Below, in pieces: positions 37,530 to 46,955 of a stretch of 64,000 nt of DNA (positions within the stretch are counted from its first letter, which is position 1; every line of letters starts with the position of its first letter). Made by a program: the position numbers and the translations under genes. The stretch is from Capnocytophaga leadbetteri (GTDB lineage: Bacteria; Bacteroidota; Bacteroidia; Flavobacteriales; Flavobacteriaceae), in assembly GCF_003054025.1 (NCBI RefSeq), contig NZ_QBKG01000008.1:1-64000 (forward strand), written 5' to 3'. The notes below the pieces were generated by a model. That model saw only the letters and a program-made list of their open reading frames with translations. It was not told the origin of the DNA and ran no database searches.

Positions 37530-38312
37530 TTAAAATGAAATATTAAGCGCCACTTCCATAGTGTTGTAGTCCTTTCGTACGGGCACAATAGGGTCGGTGT
37601 CGTAGATAAGGCGATAGGTGCCCACGATGCCTACGGTAGGAGTGATGTTGTAAGTAAGGTCTGCCGCACCTCCATAGCGAGGTTTGTTAAAAGTGCTATC
37701 GGGACGGGTTTGATATATACCGGTAGTGGTAAGCGTCCATTTTTCAGTCAGTTGGAGTTTATAGCTAAGCGATAAATGTGTTTTGATGCTCCTGCTATAG
37801 GCGTGCTCGGGTGTATTGGCATCGGGGGCAGGGTGTTGCCATTTTTCGTATTCGAAGAACAAGCTCAAAGCGGCAAACATCAGCGAAGACTTGGTGTTAA
37901 TCAGCCGATAGCGCGACTGCAAGCCCGTAGAAATCTTGTTGTTCATACCTCTACTCTCAGCCCATTGCGATTCGGCATAAGGATACACCTCAAAAGCGTG
38001 GTCTAACAAATAGCGGTATTCTAAATGCAAATATCCTCCGCTCACGATAAGCATTTTGCCATAAGTAGAGAACTCGAACTTATTGATGAGGTTGATAACC
38101 CTATTGCGATTGAGCAGCAGGTTGAGGTTGGCGGTATTTTTCAGGGTGAAGACATTAGCCTTTTCGGTTTTAAAATCTAAGATAGGCATTAGGTTACCTT
38201 GCAGTGTCTTGGTGCTGTCTATTGTCATTGTAAGGTTTTCCGAGAAGAGCATCTGCGAATAAGTTGCTAGCGAAAAGAGCAATGCGCCCCATAAAAGAAG
38301 TAGGTGTTTCAT
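37530..38312 (-). CDS. Outer-membrane beta-barrel, DUF481-like
   Basis: A 260-residue protein with a signal peptide (to about residue 19, ATYSQ) and alternating-strand sequence typical of a small outer-membrane barrel, ending in a terminal strand TMEVALNISF with the C-terminal Phe expected for BAM insertion. It resembles the DUF481/salt-induced outer-membrane class. A TATCTTTG box on the minus strand at 38344-38351 is the likely promoter. A 42-residue Bro-N-like gene lies 60 bases upstream on the same strand. Confidence 0.75.
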   Translation of the reverse strand: MKHLLLLWGALLFSLATYSQMLFSENLTMTIDSTKTLQGNLMPILDFKTEKANVFTLKNTANLNLLLNRNRVINLINKFEFSTYGKMLIVSGGYLHLEYRYLLDHAFEVYPYAESQWAESRGMNNKISTGLQSRYRLINTKSSLMFAALSLFFEYEKWQHPAPDANTPEHAYSRSIKTHLSLSYKLQLTEKWTLTTTGIYQTRPDSTFNKPRYGGAADLTYNITPTVGIVGTYRLIYDTDPIVPVRKDYNTMEVALNISF

Positions 38313-38371
38313 AGTGATTCTTAAGTTTTTTCTTTTTCGGGGGCAAAGATAGCAATAAATTGTTAATCTGC

Positions 38372-38500
38372 CTATTTCTCAATTTTAAGATAATCTTTCA
38401 CTTTTGTATCAGCAACATCAGTAAGCCGCATTTTACCATCAGCAGCTTCTAATTTCAAAGCGTTACAACTTGTAACGGTTTCATTTTCTTCTTTTTTCAT
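38372..38500 (-). CDS. Bro-N-like small protein (42 residues)
   Basis: Reads MKKEENETVTSCNALKLEAA and ends DVADTKVKDYLKIEK. It closely matches the 35834-35956 frame, and the middle part (LKLEAADGKMRLTDVADT) resembles the Bro-N/antirepressor N-terminal domain found in phage and Bacteroidota proteins, so it is either a shortened descendant of one of those or a small independent protein. A TATATTTG box at 38529-38536 lies 28 bases upstream of the ATG, leaving a normal leader. Both copies end in the same short tail, so truncation came before duplication. It would be missed by length cut-offs. Confidence 0.6.
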   Translation of the reverse strand: MKKEENETVTSCNALKLEAADGKMRLTDVADTKVKDYLKIEK

Positions 38501-38607
38501 TTCAGATGATGATTTGTTTTTCAAACAACAAATATAAGCATAATTTACTAATTAGAAAAATTTTTTCTTCCTACCAGTTACATTTGGAAGGATACAGAAA
38601 GGATACA

Positions 38608-38700
38608 GCAAGAGCGAACGATGAGCGAATGATGAGCGAATGATAAGCGAAGGAAAGTCAGCGAGCTGGCGCAGCTGAGTATGTGACGAATGATGAGCGA
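38608..38700 (+). repeat. GAGCGAATGAT array upstream of sbcC
   Basis: About five copies of a 10-11 base unit GAGCGAATGAT (GAGCGAACGAT, GAGCGAATGAT, GAGCGAATGAT, AAGCGAAGGAA), interrupted by the second copy of the 30-base dispersed repeat (38658-38689), then GACGAATGAT and GAGCGAAGTTT. Confidence 0.8.
38658..38689 (+). repeat. Dispersed CAGCGA-CTGGCGCAGCT repeat, copy 2
   Basis: Matches 25024-25053 at nearly all of 30 positions. Here it is embedded inside the GAGCGAATGAT array. Confidence 0.75.
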
Positions 38701-38721
38701 AGTTTATCCGTATCCTCACAA

Positions 38722-38751
38722 TTGTTAATTTAAGAAATATCCGTACATTTG
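38722..38751 (+). promoter_or_regulatory. sbcC-like gene promoter
   Basis: TTG (38722-38724) and TACATTTG (38744-38751) with 19 bases between, 17 bases before the start codon at 38768. Confidence 0.75.
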
Positions 38752-38767
38752 CCACAAAAAAGATGCG

Positions 38768-41700
38768 ATGAAGATACTATCTGTTTCCCTTTACAATATA
38801 GCTTCTATCGAAGGACCTTTCACGCTTGATTTGGAAGCCGAACCGCTGAAGTCTGTGGGCTTATTTGCTATCACAGGGGCTACAGGGGCTGGCAAATCGA
38901 CTATCTTAGATGCTATTTGTCTTGCGTTATATAACGAAACGCCCCGTCTTGCTGCTACCAAAAGCACCCTGAGCATCAACGATGGTACCGGTGAAGTGCA
39001 GGTTAATAACGTTAGAAATCTCCTCCGCAAAGGGGCGACTAATGGTTATGCCAAGGTGGTTTTTCAGGCGGCTGATGCTAAGCATTATGAGGCCGAGTGG
39101 CAGGTGCGTAGGGCAAGGGGTAAGCAGCAGGGAAATCTTCAGCAGGAAACGATACAGCTTACTAATCTGACTGATAATGAGGTGTTTGCTGAGAATAGAA
39201 AAACCCTTGTTTTGGAGAAGATAAGGGAGCTGATAGGGCTTTCGTTTGATGAGTTTACCAAGTCGGTTATTTTAGCACAAGGTGATTTTACTTCCTTTCT
39301 GAAGGCGAATGACGATAAGCGTTCGGATATATTAGAAAAGCTGACCGGTACCGAGATATACAGTCAGATTTCTATGAAGGTATACGAACTTAGCAAGCAG
39401 CACCGCACAGAGCTTGAACTTTTGGAGCGACAGCTGGCACAGCTTAGTTTCTTATCGTCTGCCGACCGAGAAGCAATAGAAAAGCAATTGGCTGCTGATA
39501 GCCAACAACTTAAGGCGCTTCAGGAGGAACTTGATACATTAAAAGCACAACAGCAGTGGTACGCTGATTATCATTCGCTTTCAGATGGGTATCAGCAGGC
39601 TATGGCTGAGAAAGAAAAGGCTATCACTGAGAGGAGCGCACAAGCTGACCGTTTCTCTCAACTATCTATTATTGAGCAGCTGCAGGCGGTAAAAGCGGAT
39701 ATTCTGCTGCAACAGCGGGAGGAAGCACAACTACAGCTTGCCGTGCAGCAGTTGCAAGCCGCTCAGAGCGAGCAGCAACGCTTGGCTACAGACAAAGCAA
39801 CGGCAGAGGTTGAGAAATCTACAGCAGCGGAAGAACTCGTGGCTGCCCAGTCGGTGTATGAGACTGCTAAGCCAGCTATCGACAAGGCAAAGGCATTGGA
39901 GGTGCGTTTGGCTGAAGCACAACGGCTGCTAACCGAGAAGCAAGCGCAGCAGCAAGTCCAGATGCAACAGTTGCAGGATAAACAAAAAGAGCTTTTGGCT
40001 AAGGAGGAAAGTATAGCAAAGGGCGAGCAATACAAGCAAGAACGACAATCGTGGCTAAATGAAAATGCGGCTTATAAGTTGCTCAGAGACAACTATCAAT
40101 GGTTGCAGGCATTGGCTGTAGAAAAGGAAGAACTCTCGAGGCTTATGGCTGAAAATGCTGATAAAATGGCTCGTTTAGAGGTTCAATATGAGGCACTTCC
40201 GCTCAAAGAAGCGACTTTTACCCTTGAAGAGGTATTGCAACAGCAAAAAGACTACCGAAACCAGCTGCAAGTCTATCAGGCGGATAGGCTTTTGGCACAG
40301 CATATTCAGACCTATACTACTCAGAAAGAGGCTTCGGAAGCGCTTATTGCTGAGGGAGAACAACAGGTAGCAGAGTTGGCTGCAGCTCTTATTGGTTTGC
40401 AAAAACAGCTTTCTGAGGTGCAAATTGAGTGTAAAACGGCAGAGCGCATATATGAGCGCACTCGCGAGGAGAACTCGCAAAATATAAGCTTATTACGCGA
40501 AAAATTGGTAGAGGGTGAGGCGTGTCCGCTCTGTGGGTCGCTGCATCACCCTAGTGCACATAAAGCTATTTCTGAGCAACTGGTCGATACGGTGAAACAA
40601 GAATGGGAGGCAGTGCAGCAGCGTTTGGCTACCCTCTCTAAGTCGATAGCACAGAAAGAGGCAACACAGCAAGCTACCCTTGAACGCATAGCCGAGGCGC
40701 AGGAGCAACAGGCGTGCTATCATCAGCTTGTAACCGAGACGCAAAGTCAATTGCAGCAGTCGGCTTTTTATAGCACTTATCCTGCGGAGGGGCTACAGGC
40801 ATACCTCGAGCAGTGTTGTGCTGACACGCAAGAACGTTTGGCGGAAAGTGAAATGCTTTTTGGGCAACTTAGTCGCCTAAAGGATTTTACTACACAAAAA
40901 GAAAGCCTTGTGGCTAAAAAAGAGGAGTACCGCAAACAAGAAGAAGGACAACTGAAGCAGCTCGGTACTTTGCAGCTTTCAGAAGCTATGCTACGGCTCT
41001 GGAAAGAGGATACTGCAGCTTTTTCTTCTGAAGTAACAAAGGCTAAAACGGAGTACACTCAGCAAGAAGCGCACTTACAAAAGGCAGTTGAACGGCTGCA
41101 GTTGCTTTATCAAGAACAATCGTCTCTCGCTACTGAAGTAACGGCTTTAGAAAGCCAACTTACGCAACTACAGACTACCCTACAGACAGATACAACACAA
41201 TATGAAGTGCTTAAGGCTGAACGCCAATCTTTATTAGAGGGGGAAGAGGCTGCTAAGGTAGAAGCGACTTTGCAAGGGACACTTGCTGCGGCTAAAGCGC
41301 GTTACGAAGCAGCGCAAGACCATTACAACTCCCTTTTGCTAAAAGTAACAGCTAATGATAAGACGGTAGAGTCGCTCGCAGAACGGCAACAGCATAGTAG
41401 AGAGCGCATCGCTGAAGCTACCGAAAAGATAAACAATTGGATAGCGACCTATTATCCTGAGCAGCAGGCGTACCTCCACGCACATAAGGTAGAATGGGCT
41501 AATCGAAGTCACGAGTGGTTACAGTCTGAGCGGGCAGCCCAGCAGTCGCTTGAAGAGCGGATAGCCAAATACGACACGCTTTCTAAAGAAAAACAACAGC
41601 AATTAGAGGCGCTAAAGGATAAACGCCCGCTATCTCTTTCTGAAGAGAAAACTATAAAGATATGTGAGGAAAAGATGGCGGCAGAAGAACCACTACAGCA

Positions 41701-42301
41701 GCAGGTGATAGCACAAAAATCGCGCTTGCTCACCGATGAGCAGCAACATCATATAGCTGCTGATTTGCAGCAAAAAGAGAAGGAGAAACGCGAAGTAGTC
41801 ACCCAATGGGATAAACTCAACAGCCTGATAGGCAGTCATTCAGGCGGACTTTTTAGGCGGTATGCACAAGAGTATACCCTCGATGTGCTGCTGCAGTATG
41901 CCAATGTGCAGATGAAGTACCTCAATAGGCGCTATACCTTATCGCGCATACCTAACTCGTTGAGTTTGCAGGTACTCGATAATGATATGGCAGCTGAGGT
42001 ACGCTCGGTGTATTCGCTTTCAGGAGGGGAATCGTTTTTGGTGTCGTTGGCTTTAGCTTTGGCGCTCTCGTCTTTGTCGTCTACAAAGATGAACGTCGAG
42101 ACTTTGTTTATTGACGAAGGCTTTGGCTCCTTAGACACCGATACACTATCGGTAGCCTTAGATGCCTTAGAAAGTCTTCAGAATCAAGGGAAGAAAGTAG
42201 GGGTTATCTCGCACGTACAAGAGATGGTAGAGCGCATAGCCGTGAAGGTAGTGGTTGAGAAGGAAGGTAACGGGCGAAGTAATATAGTCGTTAGGAGTTA
42301 G
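38768..42301 (+). CDS. sbcC: SbcC-like SMC-family ATPase/nuclease subunit
   Basis: A 1,177-residue ABC-type ATPase that with SbcD cuts DNA hairpins and protein-blocked ends. The N-terminal P-loop is GATGAGKST near residue 35, and the long coiled coil (Gln-, Glu- and Leu-rich) runs from ~170 to ~1,000. The zinc-hook CPLCGSLHHP lies near residue 585. The C-terminal lobe has the ABC signature LSGGESFLVSLALALAL and Walker B LFIDEGFGSLD. No sbcD is near. It is longer than most family members (~1,050). It sits after a GAGCGAA repeat array and a promoter, and its end abuts the convergent glutaminyl cyclase gene by 3 bases. Confidence 0.88.
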   Translation: MKILSVSLYNIASIEGPFTLDLEAEPLKSVGLFAITGATGAGKSTILDAICLALYNETPRLAATKSTLSINDGTGEVQVNNVRNLLRKGATNGYAKVVFQAADAKHYEAEWQVRRARGKQQGNLQQETIQLTNLTDNEVFAENRKTLVLEKIRELIGLSFDEFTKSVILAQGDFTSFLKANDDKRSDILEKLTGTEIYSQISMKVYELSKQHRTELELLERQLAQLSFLSSADREAIEKQLAADSQQLKALQEELDTLKAQQQWYADYHSLSDGYQQAMAEKEKAITERSAQADRFSQLSIIEQLQAVKADILLQQREEAQLQLAVQQLQAAQSEQQRLATDKATAEVEKSTAAEELVAAQSVYETAKPAIDKAKALEVRLAEAQRLLTEKQAQQQVQMQQLQDKQKELLAKEESIAKGEQYKQERQSWLNENAAYKLLRDNYQWLQALAVEKEELSRLMAENADKMARLEVQYEALPLKEATFTLEEVLQQQKDYRNQLQVYQADRLLAQHIQTYTTQKEASEALIAEGEQQVAELAAALIGLQKQLSEVQIECKTAERIYERTREENSQNISLLREKLVEGEACPLCGSLHHPSAHKAISEQLVDTVKQEWEAVQQRLATLSKSIAQKEATQQATLERIAEAQEQQACYHQLVTETQSQLQQSAFYSTYPAEGLQAYLEQCCADTQERLAESEMLFGQLSRLKDFTTQKESLVAKKEEYRKQEEGQLKQLGTLQLSEAMLRLWKEDTAAFSSEVTKAKTEYTQQEAHLQKAVERLQLLYQEQSSLATEVTALESQLTQLQTTLQTDTTQYEVLKAERQSLLEGEEAAKVEATLQGTLAAAKARYEAAQDHYNSLLLKVTANDKTVESLAERQQHSRERIAEATEKINNWIATYYPEQQAYLHAHKVEWANRSHEWLQSERAAQQSLEERIAKYDTLSKEKQQQLEALKDKRPLSLSEEKTIKICEEKMAAEEPLQQQVIAQKSRLLTDEQQHHIAADLQQKEKEKREVVTQWDKLNSLIGSHSGGLFRRYAQEYTLDVLLQYANVQMKYLNRRYTLSRIPNSLSLQVLDNDMAAEVRSVYSLSGGESFLVSLALALALSSLSSTKMNVETLFIDEGFGSLDTDTLSVALDALESLQNQGKKVGVISHVQEMVERIAVKVVVEKEGNGRSNIVVRS

Positions 42302-42304
42302 CCG

Positions 42305-43372
42305 TTAGTCGTTAGGTAGGAATACTACTTCGAATATTTTACTCCAGTTCTTACCTGTAATGAAGAATGTATGTCGTATAGGGTGATAAGCGATGCCGTT
42401 TAGGACGTCTACATCAGGGGTTTTCTCTACTTTGTCTTTAAGTCCGCGTACATCTACTACGCCTTCTATAGCTCCATTTTCAGGGTTTATAATCATAATG
42501 CCGTCTTTTAGGAAAGTATTGGCATAAATCTTTCCGTTAGCGAACTCCAATTCATTAGCATACGTATACAGCGACTTATCTGTGCAGAGTTGCAAACTAT
42601 CTATTTCAGCAAAAGTCTCTGGGTGCAGTAACCATATCTTCTCGGTACCATCACTCTTGTATAGTTTATCACTCCCGTTATGGCAAAGCCCCCAGCCCTC
42701 TTTGCTCTTTCCGTAGGTAAAGGTCTTCACTACTTTTAGCTGTTGGTCATATACAAACCCGATATTCTCGCGCCACGTTAGCTGCAATATCTTCCCTCTG
42801 AAAACCGTAGCCCCTTCACCGAAATAGATAGGTTGTAGGGGTACATTCTGGTATACTTCCCCTGTAAAAAGATTCCATTTTCGTATAGAAGACTGTTTGT
42901 ATTGCCCTGTGCTTTCTACCAAAGTATCGCCTATAAACTCTAATCCTTGAGTGTAGGCTTCTTTGTCGTGGGGGTATTCATTAAGTATTCTATAGCTAAG
43001 GAGTTTAGGGGCGTGCTGAGCGAGTATCAGAAGAGGCTTTTTTACGGTGTATTGCTTGCCGTCATTAGTCTGTACGCTTACACTTAGGAACTGTTTGCCT
43101 AAAAGCAAGTTTTCTAATACTATCTTATCGCCCAAAGTAGTTACTTGCTGCTGGTGTATCTGGTACGAAGTCTGCTGCACAGTGCCCTCAAAACGCGGGT
43201 GGTGTATGCTTATCTGTAGGGTGTCGCCTAAGTGGTATTCTTTCTTTTTAGGCGAAATATCTATACTGAAAGCGTCTTGTGGGGTAGTAGTAGGGTTGTG
43301 CTTGCAAGAGGAAAGTCCTAATAGAAGGGCGGCAAGCAGTAAAAGTTGGCGTGTAGGTGTCATCGTATTCAT
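42305..43372 (-). CDS. Glutaminyl-peptide cyclotransferase lipoprotein
   Basis: A 355-residue lipoprotein (signal peptide with lipobox GLSSC) of the glutamine cyclotransferase family, which converts N-terminal glutamine to pyroglutamate on exported proteins. The five-bladed beta-propeller family shows NEYPHDKEAYTQGLEF at its start and IAYHPIRHTFFITGKNWSKI at the end. In Bacteroidota it acts on periplasmic and secreted proteins. It overlaps the downstream end of the truB-fusion gene by 4 bases, so the two are translationally coupled. Confidence 0.85.
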   Translation of the reverse strand: MNTMTPTRQLLLLAALLLGLSSCKHNPTTTPQDAFSIDISPKKKEYHLGDTLQISIHHPRFEGTVQQTSYQIHQQQVTTLGDKIVLENLLLGKQFLSVSVQTNDGKQYTVKKPLLILAQHAPKLLSYRILNEYPHDKEAYTQGLEFIGDTLVESTGQYKQSSIRKWNLFTGEVYQNVPLQPIYFGEGATVFRGKILQLTWRENIGFVYDQQLKVVKTFTYGKSKEGWGLCHNGSDKLYKSDGTEKIWLLHPETFAEIDSLQLCTDKSLYTYANELEFANGKIYANTFLKDGIMIINPENGAIEGVVDVRGLKDKVEKTPDVDVLNGIAYHPIRHTFFITGKNWSKIFEVVFLPND

Positions 43373-44955
43373 CTCTTTTTTTGAAATATGTAAGTAATAG
43401 TTCCTATTTGTTCTTTCTTATTGGGTGCTGCGTCAAACTTAGCTTGAACGGCGTAGCGCAATGAGTTTTCTATTAAGCAATCATCAGTGGTAGTAGAGGC
43501 TTGTTTATCAATAGCAGTCTTAGTTACTCGTCCAGCCTCGTTTACCGTGATGATGACCACCACTTGTCCATCTTGCTCGCAGGTAAATACAGGATTAGGT
43601 ATAGTGCCGTTTCTACCTGCAAGGGCGTATTTTACTAACGTATGTTTGTTAGCTTTATCAGTTACAGCTAGAGAAGTATTAGGCTGTTGCGATGGCTGTG
43701 GTACTACTGCCAAGTCGGTAGGGGTATTGCCTGTTACTAAAACCTCTTTGAGGCTTGCCATCTCTTGAGCAGTGCGCTCTGCCATTATCTCATCTAATGT
43801 TTTAATGTCAGCACTATGCTTTAGTTGTGGGTCGGCTTGGTTGTAGGCGTTGGTAGTAAGAGCAGTCTTAGCTGTAGCTGCTTCATCAGTAGTAGTAGGA
43901 AGAGGAGTATCGGGTAGGAGAGGAGTGATAACCTCCTCAGGAGTGGTTGTTACCTCTATCATTATCCCTTTAGGCTGCCCACTCAGTTGCAGAGCCAATA
44001 GGGTAATGACTGTAACAAAGAGCACGAGTAGGGTTAGTGAGATAGCTTTATCGGTAGGGGTAAACATACGAGCAAAAGCCCTGAACTCTCTACTGATAGC
44101 ACTGCTTTTCTTCTTTTCGTTTCTTCCTAAAATGGCTCTTACATCTATAGCTTTTTTGGTAGGCTTGGTGTGCTGTCTGCGATGTTCTCCGTATACATCA
44201 TTCACCGACTTCTGCAGAGGAAATTGCTCGATGATAGTAGTTAGGATAATCGGCTTTCTAAGGTCGGGTATATTGGTTGCTACAAAATCATCGGGGGTAA
44301 GAGCTTCTGCTACAGTATAGTCGCCTATTTGGGTGCGTCTAAGAGCTGACAGATAGCCCGCTGATTGCAGCGCTTTGCCAAAATCATTAGCTAAAGAGCG
44401 TATATAGGTACCCTTACTGCATTGTACTTCAAAATGTAATAGAGGAAAATCAGTAGTGTCTATCTCGAACTTGTAAATGAATACTTGGCGAGAAGGTACT
44501 TCTATGGCTTCTCCCTCGCGAGCGAACTCGTATAAACGCTTGCCATCTTTTTTAATAGCTGAAAACACGGGGGGCACTTGCACTTGCTCCCCTAAAAACT
44601 GTTGTCTCACTTGTTCTATGAGAGCTGGCGTGATATGGTCAGTAGGGTAGTGAGCGTCTACTTCGGTTTCCATATCGAATGAAGGGGTAGAAGCCCCCAG
44701 AGTAATAGTGCCAGTATAGGTTTTAGGAGCGTCTTGTATTTCGGTTATTTTCTTAGTATATTTGCCAGTACATATTACCAATAAGCCAGAGGCAAGCGGG
44801 TCTAAAGTACCTGCGTGCCCTATTTTTATTTTCTTTAGTTTATAGTGCTTGAGTATTGCCCATTTTATTTTGTTTACCGCCTGAAATGATGACCATTGCA
44901 GGGGTTTATCTATGAGCAATATCTTACCTTCTGAAAATTCTTGTGCTGTAATCAT
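43369..44955 (-). CDS. truB: TruB pseudouridine synthase fused to a membrane TonB-like half
   Basis: A 528-residue fusion. Residues 1-~240 are a full TruB domain (makes pseudouridine 55 in tRNA): GHAGTLDPLASGLL with the catalytic D52, KGTYIRSLANDFGKALQ. After a basic linker (~250-300) comes one membrane helix (residues ~304-325, AISLTLLVLFVTVITLLAL). Then a Thr/Pro-rich linker and a C-terminal domain with NPVFTCEQDGQVVVIITVNE, RYAVQAKFDAAPNKKEQ and a final YIFQKKR, which resembles the TonB/energy-transducer end. No frameshift or internal stop separates the halves. The reading frame is unbroken, so this looks like a real fusion. It overlaps the glutaminyl cyclase gene by 4 bases. Confidence 0.85.
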   Translation of the reverse strand: MITAQEFSEGKILLIDKPLQWSSFQAVNKIKWAILKHYKLKKIKIGHAGTLDPLASGLLVICTGKYTKKITEIQDAPKTYTGTITLGASTPSFDMETEVDAHYPTDHITPALIEQVRQQFLGEQVQVPPVFSAIKKDGKRLYEFAREGEAIEVPSRQVFIYKFEIDTTDFPLLHFEVQCSKGTYIRSLANDFGKALQSAGYLSALRRTQIGDYTVAEALTPDDFVATNIPDLRKPIILTTIIEQFPLQKSVNDVYGEHRRQHTKPTKKAIDVRAILGRNEKKKSSAISREFRAFARMFTPTDKAISLTLLVLFVTVITLLALQLSGQPKGIMIEVTTTPEEVITPLLPDTPLPTTTDEAATAKTALTTNAYNQADPQLKHSADIKTLDEIMAERTAQEMASLKEVLVTGNTPTDLAVVPQPSQQPNTSLAVTDKANKHTLVKYALAGRNGTIPNPVFTCEQDGQVVVIITVNEAGRVTKTAIDKQASTTTDDCLIENSLRYAVQAKFDAAPNKKEQIGTITYIFQKKR

Positions 44956-44968
44956 ATTGGCAAATTAG

Positions 44969-45613
44969 CTAATTTCCGTAGTATTTTTCACCTATGCGTA
45001 TTTTCTCTCTTCCGTTTTCTACACGCCATTTGTTAGCATCGCGTAGCGAAAAAGCGCAACCACAGTACTCTTGTTGGTAGAACTTCTCGCTTTTGCAGAT
45101 TTCCATATTGCAGGCAGAGCCGCCATTTTTGCGCCAATTGTAGTCCCAATAGGTAAGGCCTTCGTACTTGCTGGCTGCATTTTTGCCAGCTTCGTTCACT
45201 TGGTTGAGGTCTTTCCAGCGCGAGATACCTAAGGAGGTAGCAATGGTATCAAAGCCATTTTCGTGAGCATATAGGGCAGTGCGCTCCATACGCATATCAA
45301 AGCACATTGCACAACGGCTGCCGCGTTCAGGCTCAAACTCCATACCTTTAGCACGAGCATACCAATTATCGGTGTCGTATTCGGCATCAACAATAGGTAC
45401 ACCACACTTTTCGGCAAAGCGGATATTCTCGTCTTTGCGTATTTCGTATTCCTTTTTAGGGTGAATGTTAGGATTATAAAAGAAGATAGTAAAGTCTATC
45501 CCCGAACCCTGAATTGATAGTATAATAGAGCCCGAGCAAGGCGCACAGCAAGTGTGCAATAGCAGTTTTTTGCCATTGTTGGGCAATACCAGATTCTTGT
45601 GAACTAATTCCAT
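44969..45613 (-). CDS. queH: Epoxyqueuosine reductase QueH
   Basis: Reduces epoxyqueuosine to queuosine in tRNA, using an iron-sulfur cofactor. The family (DUF208) hallmarks are [13 protein letters not shown] near residue 20 (C22, C23, C26), then [11 protein letters not shown] and the C-terminal [12 protein letters not shown] start at 45613: the longer start at 45646 would lie inside the promoter -7 box TATTTTTG (45644-45651). This gives 214 residues, the usual length. It is a single gene. The 3' end is 13 bases from the truB fusion, both on the minus strand, so they may be transcribed together. Confidence 0.92.
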   Translation of the reverse strand: MELVHKNLVLPNNGKKLLLHTCCAPCSGSIILSIQGSGIDFTIFFYNPNIHPKKEYEIRKDENIRFAEKCGVPIVDAEYDTDNWYARAKGMEFEPERGSRCAMCFDMRMERTALYAHENGFDTIATSLGISRWKDLNQVNEAGKNAASKYEGLTYWDYNWRKNGGSACNMEICKSEKFYQQEYCGCAFSLRDANKWRVENGREKIRIGEKYYGN

Positions 45614-45643
45614 AGTGTTGAAGTCTTCTTTTTTATGAGGGGG

Positions 45644-45651
45644 CAAAAATA
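45644..45651 (-). promoter_or_regulatory. queH -7 promoter element
   Basis: Minus-strand TATTTTTG, 30 bases upstream of the chosen start. It also decides that start, since the upstream ATG lies within the box. Confidence 0.65.
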
Positions 45652-45668
45652 CGAAGAAATCGCTAATA

Positions 45669-46115
45669 TCAAACCACAGGAGGGTACATTTCTTTCAGAG
45701 CATTTACAAATACCTCTGTACCTTTGCGCTTAAATCCCTCATTTTCATACAGTCGTATGGCGGCTTCATTAGTAGGGGCGGTGAATAAAAGAATCTCGCC
45801 CAAGCCTAATTCTCTCCCTTTGCTAATAAGGGTTTGTATCAGTTGGGTGCCTATTTTCTTACCACGTGCAAACTCGTCTACTACCACATCTTCTATCCAG
45901 CCCTTGTAGCCCGAAATCACTTTGTAGACAGCCATTGAGGCCATACCGTGTAGTCTGCCGTCTTCTATGTAGCCAACTACATATGGAGCACTATTTTCGT
46001 CTTCAAAGAGTTCAGAAAGAGCCCGTTGGTAGCGTCTGCTTAGCATTGAAAATAGGCGATGCGCATCTTGCTCTATTTCCTTAGTAATCATTTCTTTCGT
46101 TAGAAGTGTAATCAT
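45669..46115 (-). CDS. GNAT-family N-acetyltransferase
   Basis: A 148-residue acetyl-CoA-dependent acyltransferase. The motif A region is [20 protein letters not shown] (with R/Q-x-x-G-x-G/A) and the C-terminal part holds [20 protein letters not shown]. The length is normal for a single GNAT domain. The substrate is unknown. It is the next gene after pyrF on the minus strand with a ~20-base gap. Confidence 0.87.
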   Translation of the reverse strand: MITLLTKEMITKEIEQDAHRLFSMLSRRYQRALSELFEDENSAPYVVGYIEDGRLHGMASMAVYKVISGYKGWIEDVVVDEFARGKKIGTQLIQTLISKGRELGLGEILLFTAPTNEAAIRLYENEGFKRKGTEVFVNALKEMYPPVV

Positions 46116-46136
46116 ATCAATTAGTAATTTAGAAAG

Positions 46137-46952
46137 TTAGTAAATATTTGTCATTAACTTCTTCATTTCTTCCTGCAATTCTTGAGCTTTTTCAGCTGCT
46201 ACGGTGGCAAAATCTTCTCCTTTAGAGGCGTAGATAATGTCGCGCGATGAGTTAATCAACAGTCCGTATTGGTCATTTAGTCCGTAGCGACATACTTCTT
46301 CTAAGCTGCCTCCTTGTGCGCCAACCCCTGGTACTAACAGAAAGTGGTTAGGCACTATCTGCCGTATTTCTTTCAAATATTCGGCTTTGGTAGCCCCTAC
46401 TACATACATCAGCTGCTGACTGTTTTTCCAGCTGAGCGAGGTGCGCAACACTTTCTTATAAAGCGCTTCACCCTCTATCTCTTGGGTCTGAAAGTCGAAA
46501 GCTCCCTCATTAGAGGTCAGGGCAAGCAGTATGGTGCTTTTATTTTCGAAAGCCAAAAAGGGCTCAACCGAATCGCGCCCCATATAAGGAGCGACAGTCA
46601 CGCTATCGAACTGCATATCTTCAAAGAACGCTTTGGCATACATCGTAGCAGTATTGCCTATATCGCCGCGTTTGGCATCGGCTATGGTGAAAATTTCAGG
46701 GTGAAAAGTGTTCAGATAGTCAATGGTTTTCTTTAGCGAACGCCACCCTTTTTCGCCGTGTGCCTCATAAAAAGCAATATTAGGCTTATAAGCTACTGTA
46801 AAAGGGTGTGTAGCCTCTATAATAGCCTTGTTGAAGGCAAAAAGAGGGTCTTCTTCGGCTAACAAATGGCGTGGTATTTTGGTAATATCAGTGTCCAACC
46901 CCACGCATAGCAGCGATTGTTTGGCTTTTATCTGTTCGATGAGTTGTTTCAT
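46137..46952 (-). CDS. pyrF: Orotidine-5'-phosphate decarboxylase (type 2)
   Basis: The last step of UMP synthesis, decarboxylating OMP. It has 271 residues, the length of the type 2 family. The catalytic motif DAKRGD is at residues 92-97, and [21 protein letters not shown] and [10 protein letters not shown] (phosphate site) are also seen. It lies 4 bases from the 79-residue hypothetical gene on the same strand and ~20 bases from the GNAT gene. The gene is intact. Confidence 0.93.
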   Translation of the reverse strand: MKQLIEQIKAKQSLLCVGLDTDITKIPRHLLAEEDPLFAFNKAIIEATHPFTVAYKPNIAFYEAHGEKGWRSLKKTIDYLNTFHPEIFTIADAKRGDIGNTATMYAKAFFEDMQFDSVTVAPYMGRDSVEPFLAFENKSTILLALTSNEGAFDFQTQEIEGEALYKKVLRTSLSWKNSQQLMYVVGATKAEYLKEIRQIVPNHFLLVPGVGAQGGSLEEVCRYGLNDQYGLLINSSRDIIYASKGEDFATVAAEKAQELQEEMKKLMTNIY

Positions 46953-46955
46953 AGT

